Origin: Pandoraea terrigena
GTDB taxonomy: Bacteria; Pseudomonadota; Gammaproteobacteria; Burkholderiales; Burkholderiaceae
NCBI RefSeq assembly: GCF_902459705.1
Contig: NZ_CABPRU010000001.1
Coordinates: forward strand, 1 to 64,000
Length of the DNA stretch: 64,000 nt
Reading direction: 5' to 3'
The translations under genes and the position numbers were made by a program. This document shows positions 19,430 to 28,967 of the stretch, in pieces. The notes below the pieces were generated by a model that ran no database searches, was not told the DNA's origin, and saw only the letters and a program-made list of their open reading frames with translations. The first letter of the stretch is position 1. The number at the start of each line of letters is the position of its first letter.

Positions 19430-19467
19430 TTGCGCGCGAGCCCTCACCCTTCACCTCGTCGCCGCGC

Positions 19468-20370
19468 ATGCCCATCTCGCCGTTGCCGCCGCTGCATTGC
19501 CTGATTGCTTTCGACGCTGCCGTGCGGCACGCGAGCTTCACCCGGGCCGCGGTCGAGCTCAATCTCACGCAGAGCGCCGTCAGCCGGCAAATCGCGCAGC
19601 TCGAGGAATTCCTCGGGCGCGCGTTGTTCACGCGCGAGCATCGCACGCTGCGCCTGACGGTGGCCGGGCAACGCTACGCGGAACAGATCCAGCGTCTGCT
19701 CGGCGAGTGCGCCGAAGCCACCGCCGACCTGATGAAACGGCGCGGCGACCTGGAACTCACCGTGGCCTGCTCGTCGGGCGTCGCCGTGTTGTGGATGACA
19801 CCGCAACTCACGCGATTTCGCGCCGCGCACCCGGATATCAAGATCCGCGTGATCGTGAAAGACGGCATTACGTCGCTGTCCGCGTCGGAGTTCGATCTCG
19901 GTGTGTATTACGTGCGTAACGACCTGCCCCCGGACTTCGCCGGTCGACGGCTCTTCGACGAGGAAGTATTTCCCGTGTGCTCCCCCGCCTATCTGCGCGG
20001 ACGCCAGCTCACGCCGGCCGATCTCGTCAGCGAGACGCTACTCTTCATCGAAGACGGCCAGCGCAAGTGGATGTCATGGCCCGACTGGTTCGAGCTGCAA
20101 GGGGTCAACACGCCGAAGTTTCCGCGCATGGTGAGCGCGAATTACTATCCGCTACTCGTGCAGATGGCCATCGCGGGCGGCGGGCTGGTCATGGGCTGGC
20201 GTCACATGATCGATTCCTGCCTCGATGCCGGCCTGCTCGTGCCCGCCTGCAATGCGTCCGCCAGCCTGGGCGGCGGCTACTACCTCGTGTGGCCTGCCGA
20301 TCGCCATGAGCATGCCGCAGCGCGAATTTTCCGCAACTGGATCTACGCGGAATCTCGTTTCCCTTCATAG
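19468..20370 (+). CDS. LysR-family regulator (GcvA/TrpI-like)
   Basis: A 300-residue LysR-type protein. Its start (PLPPLHCLIAFDAAVRHASF then TRAAVELNLTQSAVSRQIAQ) is the GcvA/AmpR/TrpI branch signature. The effector domain covers about 90-300. I chose ATG 19468 because it begins the family-typical sequence; the open frame continues far upstream inside fumC. It precedes an MHS symporter and an amidohydrolase on the same strand and probably controls them, although a 220-base gap with its own potential promoter separates them. Confidence 0.88.
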   Translation: MPISPLPPLHCLIAFDAAVRHASFTRAAVELNLTQSAVSRQIAQLEEFLGRALFTREHRTLRLTVAGQRYAEQIQRLLGECAEATADLMKRRGDLELTVACSSGVAVLWMTPQLTRFRAAHPDIKIRVIVKDGITSLSASEFDLGVYYVRNDLPPDFAGRRLFDEEVFPVCSPAYLRGRQLTPADLVSETLLFIEDGQRKWMSWPDWFELQGVNTPKFPRMVSANYYPLLVQMAIAGGGLVMGWRHMIDSCLDAGLLVPACNASASLGGGYYLVWPADRHEHAAARIFRNWIYAESRFPS

Positions 20371-20594
20371 CGATTAGGTGACTTGTCGGAAGTTGCCATG
20401 CGCTGCACGCATGACAACATGCGGAATTTTCGTTTGGCCTGTCATTTTGTCTGAACTACTTTGTGTCCTATCCGCGCACGTTTGCCGGTCCCGACGGGAG
20501 CGCTGACGTGATCCGACATAAAAGCAGGCGTATTACCGGCATGACGTGGTCGCAAGGCACGCAACGGACGCCACCCATTCTCCGGGAGACTCAG

Positions 20595-21875
20595 ATGCAG
20601 GCGACCTTAGCAGTGCCTCAACAGAACCTGGCCCGCCAGCGCCGTCACGCGATCGTGGCGACGGTAATCGGCAATGGTCTCGAGTGGTTCGACTTCACCG
20701 TCTACAGTTTCTTCGCGGCCATCATCGCGAAACAATTCTTCCCCACCGGCGACGACCTGTCGTCGTTCCTGCTGGCCGTGGCAACGTTCGGCGTGGGCTT
20801 CTTCATGCGCCCGGTCGGCGGCATCGTGCTCGGCATCTATTCCGACCGCGTGGGCCGCAAGGCGGCCCTGTCGCTCACCATTTTGCTCATGGCCGCCGGC
20901 ACCGCGATGATCGGGCTGGCCCCGACCTATGATCAGATCGGTCTGGCAGCCCCCCTCATCATCGTGCTGGCGCGTTTGCTGCAAGGCTTCTCGGCCGGTG
21001 GTGAAATGGGCGGCGCAACGGCCTTCCTGACCGAATACGCGCCCGCCAACCAGCGCGCCTACTATTCGGCCTGGATCCAGTCGAGCATTGGCTTTGCCGT
21101 GTTGCTTGGCGCCGCCGTGGGCACGTTCGTGACCACCGAGCTGGATCACGCGTCGCTCGTGTCGTGGGGCTGGCGTGTGCCGTTCCTCGTCGGCATGCTC
21201 ATCGGACCGGTCGGCTTCTACATCCGTAGCAAGATCGACGAAACGCCGACGTTCCAGCATGCCGAGAAGTCCGATACGCCGTTGCGCGACGTGTTCTCGC
21301 AGTATCCGCGCGAGACCCTCGCCAGCTTCTCCATGGTCGTGCTGTGGACGATCTGCACCTACGTGCTGCTGTTCTACATGCCGACGTATGCCCAGCGCGT
21401 GCTCAAGCTGCAGGCGTCCGAGGGCTTCACGGCCGGCATGGTCGGCGGTGCGATGATCCTCGTGTTCGCACCGGTCGTGGGACGTCTGGCAGATCGCTAC
21501 GGCCGTCGGCCGTTCCTGTCGGGCTCGGCCCTGCTGATCCTGCTGCTCGCGTGGCCGATGTTCACGTACCTGAACGTCGCGCCGGGCCTGCACTCGCTGC
21601 TGACGTTCCAGATCGTGTTCGGCCTGCTCATCGCTTGCTATACCGGTCCGATTCTCGCGGCGTTCTCCGAGCTGTTCCCGGCGAAGGTGCTCTCGACGGG
21701 GCTGTCGGTGGCGTACAACTTCGCGGTGACGATCTTCGGCGGCTTTGCCGCGCTCATCATCACGTGGCTGATTGCCCGCACGGGCAGCAACATGGCACCG
21801 GCCATCTACGTGATCGTCGCGGCGGCCATCAGCCTCGTCGGCACGTGCTTCGTGAAGCCGCTGCCCAAGGCCTGA
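20595..21875 (+). CDS. MFS transporter, metabolite:H+ symporter (MHS) family
   Basis: A 426-residue, 12-helix proton-coupled importer of the MHS branch (relatives carry citrate, shikimate, ketoglutarate, proline/betaine). Family marks are ATVIGNGLEWFDFTVYSFFA at about 19-38, the loop 2-3 motif GIYSDRVGRKAALS and the second-half repeat GRLADRYGRRPFL. GGGAG precedes the ATG at 20595. It is followed by a hairpin and then an amidohydrolase, so it may import the amidohydrolase's substrate, perhaps a dipeptide-like or amide compound. That link is inference from position. Confidence 0.9.
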   Translation: MQATLAVPQQNLARQRRHAIVATVIGNGLEWFDFTVYSFFAAIIAKQFFPTGDDLSSFLLAVATFGVGFFMRPVGGIVLGIYSDRVGRKAALSLTILLMAAGTAMIGLAPTYDQIGLAAPLIIVLARLLQGFSAGGEMGGATAFLTEYAPANQRAYYSAWIQSSIGFAVLLGAAVGTFVTTELDHASLVSWGWRVPFLVGMLIGPVGFYIRSKIDETPTFQHAEKSDTPLRDVFSQYPRETLASFSMVVLWTICTYVLLFYMPTYAQRVLKLQASEGFTAGMVGGAMILVFAPVVGRLADRYGRRPFLSGSALLILLLAWPMFTYLNVAPGLHSLLTFQIVFGLLIACYTGPILAAFSELFPAKVLSTGLSVAYNFAVTIFGGFAALIITWLIARTGSNMAPAIYVIVAAAISLVGTCFVKPLPKA

Positions 21876-21888
21876 GTCCCCTGTTGTC

Positions 21889-21916
21889 AAGGCGCGCCCT
21901 CACCGGCGCGCCTTTT
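21889..21916 (+). terminator. Hairpin between the symporter and amidohydrolase genes
   Basis: AAGGCGCGCC (21889-21898) pairs perfectly with GGCGCGCCTT (21905-21914), followed by TT. The stem is strong but the T run short, so it may attenuate rather than fully stop transcription into the amidohydrolase gene, which starts 23 bases further on. Confidence 0.7.
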
Positions 21917-21938
21917 GCATTTTTCAAGGAATCCCCCC

Positions 21939-23171
21939 ATGTCCGTTACCCTGCTTCGCGGCGGCAATGTGCTCGATGCAGCCGCCGGCCGTCTGCTCGA
22001 GCGTCACGATGTCGTTATCGACGGTGATCGCATTACGGCCCTTAGCGCGACGCCGCTCGACATCGACGGCGCGACGGTGATCGACGTCACCGGCAAGACC
22101 GTCATGCCCGGCATGATCGACTGCCACGTGCACGTGCTCGCCTCGCATCCGAACCTCGGCACGAACGCCAGCCAGCCGAACGTGCTCACCGTGCTCAAGT
22201 CGCTGCCGATCATGCAGGGCATGCTCAATCGCGGCTTCACGACCGTGCGTGATGCCGGCGGCGCCGACTGGGCGCTGCAACAGGCCATCGAGCAGGGTGT
22301 GATTCCGGGGCCGCGCATTTTCCCGTCGGGCAAGGCGCTCTCGCAGACGGGCGGGCACGGCGACTTCCGCCCCCGCAGCGACATACTGGAGCCGTGCTCG
22401 TGCGCGTTTCGCGCGGGTGCGATCGGGCGCGTCGTCGATGGCGTCGATCCGATCCGCCTCGCCGTGCGCGAAGAGATTCAGAAGGGCGCGACGCAGATCA
22501 AGCTGATGGCCTCGGGAGGCGTGGCGTCGCCGGTCGATCCCATTGCCAACACCCAATATTCGGAAGACGAGATCCGTGCGGCGGTCGCCGAAGCCGAAGC
22601 GGCGCAAACCTACGTGATGGCCCACGCCTACACCCCGCGGGCAATAGCCCGCGCGGTGCGCTGCGGCGTGCGCACCATCGAGCATGGCAATCTGTGCGAC
22701 GCCGAGACCGCGACGCTCATGGCCGAGAAAGGGGCCTATGTCGTGCCGACGCTGGTCACCTACGATGCGCTGGCAAAAGACGGCGCGTCGCTGGGCCTGC
22801 CGCCCGAGTCCGTGGCGAAGGTGGAGAGCGTGCAGCGCGCCGGTCGCGAATCGCTCTCGATCTATCGCGACGCGGGCGTGAAGATGGGCTTCGGCTCCGA
22901 CCTGCTCGGCGACATGCATAAGTACCAGTCCGACGAACTGACGATCCGTGCCGACGTACTGGGTGCCGCCGAGACGCTTCGCTCGGCGACGGTCATCGGC
23001 GCGGAGATTCTGAATCGCGCGGGCGAGCTGGGTGTGATCGCACCGGGCGCGCTGGCCGACGTGCTGGTCGTCGATGGGAATCCGCTCGAATCCATCGATG
23101 TGCTGACGGGCCAGGGCGAAAGCATTCGCTGGGTCTTCAAGGACGGGAAGATCGCAAAGCAGCCGCAATGA
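21939..23171 (+). CDS. Metal-dependent amidohydrolase (imidazolonepropionase/prolidase-like)
   Basis: A 410-residue TIM-barrel hydrolase of the amidohydrolase superfamily, cytoplasmic. Metal ligands are visible: HVHVL after PGMID (about residues 64-68), a lysine in IKLMASGG that would be the bridging carboxylated residue, histidines in MAHAYTP and TIEHGN, and the aspartate in GFGSDLLGD. The C-terminal small domain reads GVIAPGALADVLVVDGNPL. This branch includes Xaa-Pro dipeptidases and other hydrolases of N-acyl amino acids; the substrate is not known. AAGGA precedes ATG 21939. It sits after an MHS importer and a LysR gene. Confidence 0.9.
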   Translation: MSVTLLRGGNVLDAAAGRLLERHDVVIDGDRITALSATPLDIDGATVIDVTGKTVMPGMIDCHVHVLASHPNLGTNASQPNVLTVLKSLPIMQGMLNRGFTTVRDAGGADWALQQAIEQGVIPGPRIFPSGKALSQTGGHGDFRPRSDILEPCSCAFRAGAIGRVVDGVDPIRLAVREEIQKGATQIKLMASGGVASPVDPIANTQYSEDEIRAAVAEAEAAQTYVMAHAYTPRAIARAVRCGVRTIEHGNLCDAETATLMAEKGAYVVPTLVTYDALAKDGASLGLPPESVAKVESVQRAGRESLSIYRDAGVKMGFGSDLLGDMHKYQSDELTIRADVLGAAETLRSATVIGAEILNRAGELGVIAPGALADVLVVDGNPLESIDVLTGQGESIRWVFKDGKIAKQPQ

Positions 23172-23183
23172 TCCCACGGCGAT

Positions 23184-23212
23184 GAAAAAGCAGCCCACCT
23201 TCGGGCTGCTTG
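23184..23212 (-). terminator. Rho-independent terminator between convergent amidohydrolase and trpS
   Basis: AAGCAGCCC (23188-23196) pairs with GGGCTGCTT (23203-23211). The A run at 23185-23189 gives the T tract for minus-strand transcription, so it mainly ends trpS; it may also stop plus-strand transcripts of the amidohydrolase. Confidence 0.88.
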
Positions 23213-23242
23213 CTTACGCCTGGCAATATCGCCCGAGCGACG

Positions 23243-24271
23243 TTACTTCTTCCACCCGGGCGTAACAAAGACAGAGCGCACGTCCTCGAGCGTTTGCGAG
23301 ACCGTCTCGCGCGCACGCTCCGTACCGGCGCGCAGCATGTCCCACACATACTCCGGGTTCTTCGCGAATGCCTCGCGACGCTCACGCATCGGACGCAGCA
23401 TCTCCTGCAACCGCTCCTCCAGACGCGCCTTCACCTTCGAGTCGGCCAGACCGCCGCGCACGTAGTGATCCTTGAGCGCCTGCAAGCCTTCCTTGTCTTC
23501 GTCGAAGGCGTCGAGGTAGGCGAATGCCACGTTGCCTTCCAGATGCCCCGGATCCTCCACCTTCAGATGCAGCGGGTCCGTGTAGCACTTCTTGACGGCA
23601 GCGCGGATCTCGTCCGGCGTTGACGAAATGTTGATCACGTTACCCAGCGACTTGCTCATCTTGGCCTTGCCGTCGATGCCCGGCAGACGCCCGATCGGCG
23701 GCACCAGCGCCTTCGCTTCGACCAGGATCTCGCGATCGGCCAGACGATTCAGGCGGCGCACGATTTCGTTGGTCTGCTCGATCATCGGCAACTGGTCTTC
23801 GCCGACCGGCACGAGCGTTGCCCGGAATGCCGTGATGTCGGCCGCCTGGCTCACCGGATACGTGAGGAAGCCGGCCGGGATATCGCGCTCGAAGTTGCGC
23901 AGGCCGATCTCCTGCTTGACGGTGGGATTGCGCTCCAGGCGCGCCACGGTCACGAGGTTCAGGTAATAGAACGTGAGTTCGGTCAGTTCGGGCAACCAGG
24001 TCTGCACGCAGATCGTGGTCACGTCGGGGTCGATACCGACGGCGAGATAGTCGAGCGCCACTTCCGAGACGTTGCGATGCACTTTGCCGCGATCGTCGGT
24101 GTTATCGGTCAACGCCTGGGCGTCGGCGACCAGAACGAATTGCGTGTACTCATGCTGATACGCCACGCGGTTCTTCAGACTGCCGACATAGTGGCCCAGA
24201 TGCAGCGGCCCCGTCGGGCGGTCACCCGTGAGGATCACCTTGCGATCCGCAGGCGCCTTCGAAACACTCAT
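23243..24271 (-). CDS. trpS: Tryptophan--tRNA ligase
   Basis: A 342-residue class I aminoacyl-tRNA synthetase that charges tRNA-Trp. The HIGH-type motif appears as [11 protein letters not shown] at about 19-29 and KMSKS as [12 protein letters not shown] near 190-200. The length matches the compact bacterial enzyme. ATG 24271 (MSVSKAP) is chosen over an upstream frame start six codons earlier. The gene is monocistronic, with a terminator just beyond its stop. Confidence 0.96.
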   Translation of the reverse strand: MSVSKAPADRKVILTGDRPTGPLHLGHYVGSLKNRVAYQHEYTQFVLVADAQALTDNTDDRGKVHRNVSEVALDYLAVGIDPDVTTICVQTWLPELTELTFYYLNLVTVARLERNPTVKQEIGLRNFERDIPAGFLTYPVSQAADITAFRATLVPVGEDQLPMIEQTNEIVRRLNRLADREILVEAKALVPPIGRLPGIDGKAKMSKSLGNVINISSTPDEIRAAVKKCYTDPLHLKVEDPGHLEGNVAFAYLDAFDEDKEGLQALKDHYVRGGLADSKVKARLEERLQEMLRPMRERREAFAKNPEYVWDMLRAGTERARETVSQTLEDVRSVFVTPGWKK

Positions 24272-24465
24272 TTTCCTCTCCGTAATCAATCACTTATGGC
24301 GAGCCCCGATGCCCCGCGCGCGGTGGACGGCTTCCCGTCGCAACGCCGCCGTCGGCATCCGGTTCACCCTATTGCGTCAGCCGTAACCCCGAATGGTAGC
24401 GCGTCGGCGCAGCGGCGGCACAGAAACGGCCCCGTCGCAAGGCGCAACGACATTTGGCGTGCCCA

Positions 24466-24494
24466 GAAAAAACGAGGGCCGAAGCCCCCGTTTG
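24466..24494 (-). terminator. Rho-independent terminator after the indolepyruvate oxidoreductase gene
   Basis: AAACG.GGG pairs with CCC.CGTTT around a CGAA loop (about 24469-24493) and a T run follows on the minus strand. It is about 40 bases past the stop codon. Confidence 0.8.
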
Positions 24495-24530
24495 GGTACG
24501 TCAACGCCGGTGCAAACCGGTGGGTTTCGC

Positions 24531-27500
24531 TCAGCGCGCCGTCACCACCGGAATGCCCTTGAGCGACTTGCCGCTGCTGCGTGCGTGCGCCAGCGCCTGC
24601 TCGACGGCATCGCCCGTAGCGGGTGTCACGTTCAGCCGCGCCGCAATCGTGGCCTCGACGCGCTTGGCCATCGCCAGGTTCGCCAGCTTCACATGACCGT
24701 AGCCGCGAATCTTCGCCGGCGCTTCGGCCAGCGCGATCACATCGGCCAACGTGTCGGCCGACAGGCCTGCCAACGCGCGTTCCAGCGTCGCGCGATAGTC
24801 TGCGATCAACTGACGCTCCATGCGGCGCTCCAGCGTGTAACCGAAGACGTCGAGCGCACCGCCGCGCAAGCCACGCAGCTTCGCCATGCCGCGCAGCACC
24901 GGCCACAGCCACGGCCCAATGGTCACCTTCTTCGGCACCGCACCGTCCTTGCCGCGCGCGACCAGCGGCGGCGCCATATGGAACTCGACACGGAAGTCGC
25001 GCCCCGGCTTGCCCTCGAAGGTCTCGCCCAACGCGTCGGCGAAATCGGTTTGCGCATACAGTCGCGCCACTTCGTACTCGTCCTTGTAGGCCATCAGGCG
25101 CGAGAGCTGCTGCGCTACGGCACGTGACAAGCGGCCAGGCGCGCCCGCCACTCGCGTTTCCGCATCGGCCACCTGCTTCACGAAACCTGCGAACTGCGCC
25201 GCATACGCCGCGCTCTGGTACTGCGTCAGCAACGCCACGCGATGCGCGACGAGGGCATCGAACGTCATGTCGTCAGCGACCGGCGCATGTACCGGCGTCG
25301 GCGTGGCCTTGGCCGCCGTCTGCGTCAGCGCTGTCGGGTCCCCGGCCGCCAGCCGCCCGATTGCCAGCGCAAGCTGGTTCATCGGCACCGCCACGTTGTT
25401 CAATTCGATCGCCCGTTGCAGCGCGTGCAGCGACACCGGCACCAGCCCCAGTTGCCACGCGAAGCCGAGCATGATGATGTTCGCGCCCATCGTGTCGCCG
25501 AGGAAACGCTGCGCGAGCGCCTGGGCGTCGCAGGCATCGAGCTTGTCGTTGCCTGCCGCGTGACGCATCTTCTCGAGCAGCGCGTCGGCGTGAAGATTCG
25601 CGTCAGGGTTCTGCACGAACGTCGCGTTCGGAATCGCATGTGTGTTGACCACCACGCGCGTACGGTCGCGCCGCACGGTTTGCAACGCATCGGCACTCGC
25701 CCCCACGACCATGTCGCAGGCGAGCAGCACGTCGGCCTGCTGCGTGTCGATACGCACCTGGTTGAGCGCCTGCGGCGTGTTGGCGAAGCGCACGAAAGAC
25801 AGCACGGCGCCGCCCTTCTGCGCGAAGCCCATGAAGTCGAGCACCGACGCGCTCTTGCCTTCGAGGTGCGCCGCCATCGTGATGAGCGCACCGATCGTCA
25901 CCACGCCGGTGCCGCCCACGCCCGTGACCATGATGTCGAACGGCGCATCGCCCGCGAGCGTAGTCGGCTGCGACAACGCGTTCAGACGTCCTTCGAAGGC
26001 CGCCTGGTCGAAGGCGGCGGCAAGCGCCTTCTTCAACTGCGCGCCCTTGACCGACACGAAGCTCGGGCAGAAGCCGTTCACGCAGGAGAAATCCTTGTTG
26101 CACGACGATTGGTCGATGCGACGCTTGCGTCCCAGCGCCGTCTCCACCGGCTCGACCGACAGGCAGTTCGATGCCACGCCGCAATCGCCGCAGCCCTCGC
26201 ATACGGCTTCGTTGATGAACAGACGTCGATCCGGATTCGGGAATTCGTTTTTCTTCCGACGACGACGCTTCTCGGCCGCGCACGTCTGGTCGTAAATGAG
26301 CACGGTCGTGCCGGCGATCTCGCGCAACTCGCGCTGCACGGCGTCGAGTTCGCTGCGGTGATGGAACGTCGTGCCCTTCGGGAACTGGCCTTCGTGACCG
26401 ATGTACTTCTCCGGTTCATCGCTCACCACGACGAGTTTCGCAATGCCCTCGGCTTCGACCTGGCGCGCGATCTGCGGCACCGAAATCGACCCATCGACCG
26501 GCTGGCCGCCCGTCATCGCCACGGCATCGTTGTAGAGAATCTTGTAGGTGATGTTCGCCTTCGAGGCCACGGCCTGGCGAATCGCGAGCAGGCCGGAGTG
26601 GAAGTACGTGCCGTCGCCCAGGTTCTGGAAGACGTGCGGACGTTTGGTGAAGTGCGAGTGCGCGGCCCAGTCCACACCCTCGCCGCCCATCTGGATCAAC
26701 CCCGTGGTGTCGCGATCCATCCACGACGCCATGAAGTGACACCCGATACCGGCCTGCGCGATGGAGCCTTCGGGCACCTTCGTCGACGTGTTGTGCGGAC
26801 AACCCGAGCAGAAATACGGCACGCGGCGCACACCGTCGGCCGCATTCGACAGGATGTCGTGCGCCACGAGATCAACCACACGTTCGCGACGATCCAGCGC
26901 CGGGCGATGCTTCGCGAGCCACTCGGCGAACACCGGCAACACGCGCGACGGACGCAACTCGCCCAACGCGGAGAGCAGCGCGCGGCCGTCGGCATCGGAC
27001 TTGCCGAGCACGGTCGGGCGCGTGCCCGTCGTGCGGTTGTAGAGGTATTGCTTGATCTGCTGCTCGACGACCGGCCCCTTCTCCTCGATCACGAGGATTT
27101 CCTTCAGACCGGCGACGAATGTGTCCAGGCGCGACATATCGAGCGGGAACGACAGGCCCACCTTGTAGATGCGCACACCGGCCGCCGCGAGATCGTCGAT
27201 GGTCAGGTCCAGGCGCCGCAGCGTCTCCATCAGGTCGAGATGCGCCTTGCCGCACGTCACGATACCGATGTCGGCCGCCGGGGCCGGGGCAATCCACTTG
27301 TCGATGCTGTTCACGCGCGAAAAGGCGCGCACCGCGTCGAGCTTGTCGGCCAGGCGCGCTTCGAGCGCCAGGCTCGGCAGATCGGGCCAGCGGTTGTGCA
27401 GGCCGCCTGCGGGCGCGACGTAGTCGGGCGGCTCGACCCAGTCCGTGCGGATCTTGTCGAGGTCGACGGTGCCGCGCGACTCGACCGTCTCGGAGATGGC

Positions 27501-28148
27501 CTTCAAACCCGCCCAGGCGCCCGAGAAACGCGACAGCGCGTAGCCATAGAGACCGAATTCGACGAGCTCGCCGATGTCGGCCGGATTGAGCACCGGCATG
27601 CTCCACGACATCATCGTAAAGTCGCTCTGATGCGGCATCGACGACGACACGCAACCGTGGTCGTCTCCCGCCACCACGAGCACGCCGCCATGGCGCGACG
27701 CGCCGTAAGCGTTGCCGTGCTTGAGCGCATCGCCCGCGCGGTCCACGCCCGGGCCCTTGCCGTACCACATGCCGAACACGCCTTCGACGGTGCGCTCGGG
27801 GTCAGCCTCCACGCGCTGCGTGCCCATGACGGCGGTGCCGCCCAACTCTTCGTTGATCGCGGGCAGGAACTTGACGTTGGCCGCATCGAGCAGCTTCGTC
27901 GCCTTCCACAACTGCTGGTCCACGCCGCCGAGCGGCGAACCGCGATACCCGCTGATGAAGCCGGCGGTGTTCAGGCCGCGCGCAGCGTCGAGTTGATGCT
28001 GCATCAACAGGATGCGCACGAGCGCCTGCGTGCCGGTCAGGAAAATCTGACCGCGACTCGCCGTGAGCGCGTCGGAGAGCTGGTAGTCGGGATGGGCCAG
28101 GGGATTGGCCGTCGGCGTCGCGGGGGCGGCGCGCATGGGGGCATTCAT
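24531..28148 (-). CDS. Indolepyruvate ferredoxin oxidoreductase, fused alpha-gamma
   Basis: A 1205-residue cytoplasmic enzyme that oxidatively decarboxylates aryl or branched 2-oxo acids to acyl-CoA and passes electrons to ferredoxin, typically in aromatic amino-acid breakdown. The N-terminal half is the thiamine-diphosphate IorA-like part (GFISGYRGSPLGG near 60; CSGCPHNTSTKVPEG near 445; GGEGVDWAAH near 485). The middle holds a cysteine cluster (CEGCGDCGVASNCLSVEP, then CNKDFSCVNGFCPSF) for iron-sulfur binding. From about 720 there is an IorB-like domain (VTGVGGTGVVTIGALI). The fusion is common in proteobacteria. AGGAG precedes the ATG at 28148. An Lrp regulator is divergent. Confidence 0.94.
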   Translation of the reverse strand: MNAPMRAAPATPTANPLAHPDYQLSDALTASRGQIFLTGTQALVRILLMQHQLDAARGLNTAGFISGYRGSPLGGVDQQLWKATKLLDAANVKFLPAINEELGGTAVMGTQRVEADPERTVEGVFGMWYGKGPGVDRAGDALKHGNAYGASRHGGVLVVAGDDHGCVSSSMPHQSDFTMMSWSMPVLNPADIGELVEFGLYGYALSRFSGAWAGLKAISETVESRGTVDLDKIRTDWVEPPDYVAPAGGLHNRWPDLPSLALEARLADKLDAVRAFSRVNSIDKWIAPAPAADIGIVTCGKAHLDLMETLRRLDLTIDDLAAAGVRIYKVGLSFPLDMSRLDTFVAGLKEILVIEEKGPVVEQQIKQYLYNRTTGTRPTVLGKSDADGRALLSALGELRPSRVLPVFAEWLAKHRPALDRRERVVDLVAHDILSNAADGVRRVPYFCSGCPHNTSTKVPEGSIAQAGIGCHFMASWMDRDTTGLIQMGGEGVDWAAHSHFTKRPHVFQNLGDGTYFHSGLLAIRQAVASKANITYKILYNDAVAMTGGQPVDGSISVPQIARQVEAEGIAKLVVVSDEPEKYIGHEGQFPKGTTFHHRSELDAVQRELREIAGTTVLIYDQTCAAEKRRRRKKNEFPNPDRRLFINEAVCEGCGDCGVASNCLSVEPVETALGRKRRIDQSSCNKDFSCVNGFCPSFVSVKGAQLKKALAAAFDQAAFEGRLNALSQPTTLAGDAPFDIMVTGVGGTGVVTIGALITMAAHLEGKSASVLDFMGFAQKGGAVLSFVRFANTPQALNQVRIDTQQADVLLACDMVVGASADALQTVRRDRTRVVVNTHAIPNATFVQNPDANLHADALLEKMRHAAGNDKLDACDAQALAQRFLGDTMGANIIMLGFAWQLGLVPVSLHALQRAIELNNVAVPMNQLALAIGRLAAGDPTALTQTAAKATPTPVHAPVADDMTFDALVAHRVALLTQYQSAAYAAQFAGFVKQVADAETRVAGAPGRLSRAVAQQLSRLMAYKDEYEVARLYAQTDFADALGETFEGKPGRDFRVEFHMAPPLVARGKDGAVPKKVTIGPWLWPVLRGMAKLRGLRGGALDVFGYTLERRMERQLIADYRATLERALAGLSADTLADVIALAEAPAKIRGYGHVKLANLAMAKRVEATIAARLNVTPATGDAVEQALAHARSSGKSLKGIPVVTAR

Positions 28149-28346
28149 GGTGTCTCTCCTGATCCCCGCGGCCTGCACCAGATCCATCTGAGAGCGGCAT
28201 CGACCGTGCTTCGGGGGCATTTGTTCTGTTCGTCTCGACGTCGTGATCGCATCGTGCGGCAACGCGTCGGTATGCAAGCAGTGTATGGGGAGGCAGGAGA
28301 AAGATTTTTACTATTTCACTCCTTTTGGCGCACAATAAGAAACGTT

Positions 28347-28375
28347 CATTTCGCAAAAGGCGATTTTTTGAAATG
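28347..28375. promoter_or_regulatory. Candidate Lrp operator over the lrp start codon
   Basis: CATTTC (28347-28352) and GAAATG (28370-28375) form an inverted repeat with AAAA/TTTT pairing inside, centred in an AT-rich patch. The right arm includes the ATG of the Lrp gene. The position suits autorepression and control of the divergent oxidoreductase gene. Confidence 0.4.
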
Positions 28376-28834
28376 GAATTACTCGATAATTTTGCCCGTC
28401 AGATCCTGCGTCTGTTGCAGATCGACTCGCGCCGCTCGGCGCAGGAGCTGTCCGATAACGTGGGCCTGTCGGCAACGCCGTGCTGGCGGCGGATCAAGGA
28501 CATGGAGCAAAGCGGCGTGATCCAGCGCTATACGGTGCTGCTCGACCGGGAGAAGCTCGGCCTGCATGTATGCGCGCTGGCCCACGTGCAACTCACCCGC
28601 CACACGGAGGGCGGCACGGAGCAATTCGAGCGCGAGATCCGTACCTGCCCCGAGGTGACGGAGTGCTACAGCACCACGGGCGAGGCCGACTACATCCTCA
28701 AGATCGTGGCGCCGGACATCAAGGCCTACGACGCGTTCCTGCACGAACACATCTTCCGTCTGCCCGCCGTGGCCAACGTGAAGACGAGCGTCGTGCTGCG
28801 TGAGATCAAGTTCGATACGAGCCTGCCGATTTGA
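28373..28834 (+). CDS. Lrp/AsnC-family regulator divergent from the oxidoreductase gene
   Basis: A 153-residue feast/famine regulator. The helix-turn-helix lies at LSDNVGLSATPCWRRIKDME and the RAM effector domain at about 65-150, including the CYSTTGEADYILKI stretch that forms the amino-acid pocket. The gene is divergent from the indolepyruvate oxidoreductase across 224 bases, and Lrp proteins of this kind commonly activate the adjacent amino-acid catabolism gene. ATG 28373 is chosen on family alignment; the ribosome site is weak. The effector is probably an aromatic or branched amino acid (inference). Confidence 0.92.
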   Translation: MELLDNFARQILRLLQIDSRRSAQELSDNVGLSATPCWRRIKDMEQSGVIQRYTVLLDREKLGLHVCALAHVQLTRHTEGGTEQFEREIRTCPEVTECYSTTGEADYILKIVAPDIKAYDAFLHEHIFRLPAVANVKTSVVLREIKFDTSLPI

Positions 28835-28967
28835 CCAGCTAAGACACCGATGCAAATCGGAACATTCCCTGTTGCAAGACGTCTGGATTTCTAAGAGCCT
28901 ATAGCAACCACTCAGTACGAGAGTGCCCATAACGGCCCCCCAAGTTTTTCACTTTTGGAGGGGCTAT

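Noticed and set aside
25242-28520. A 1092-codon plus-strand open frame opposite the indolepyruvate oxidoreductase gene
   Set aside because: It is antisense to conserved catalytic and iron-sulfur domains, rich in Arg and His, with no recognisable domain.
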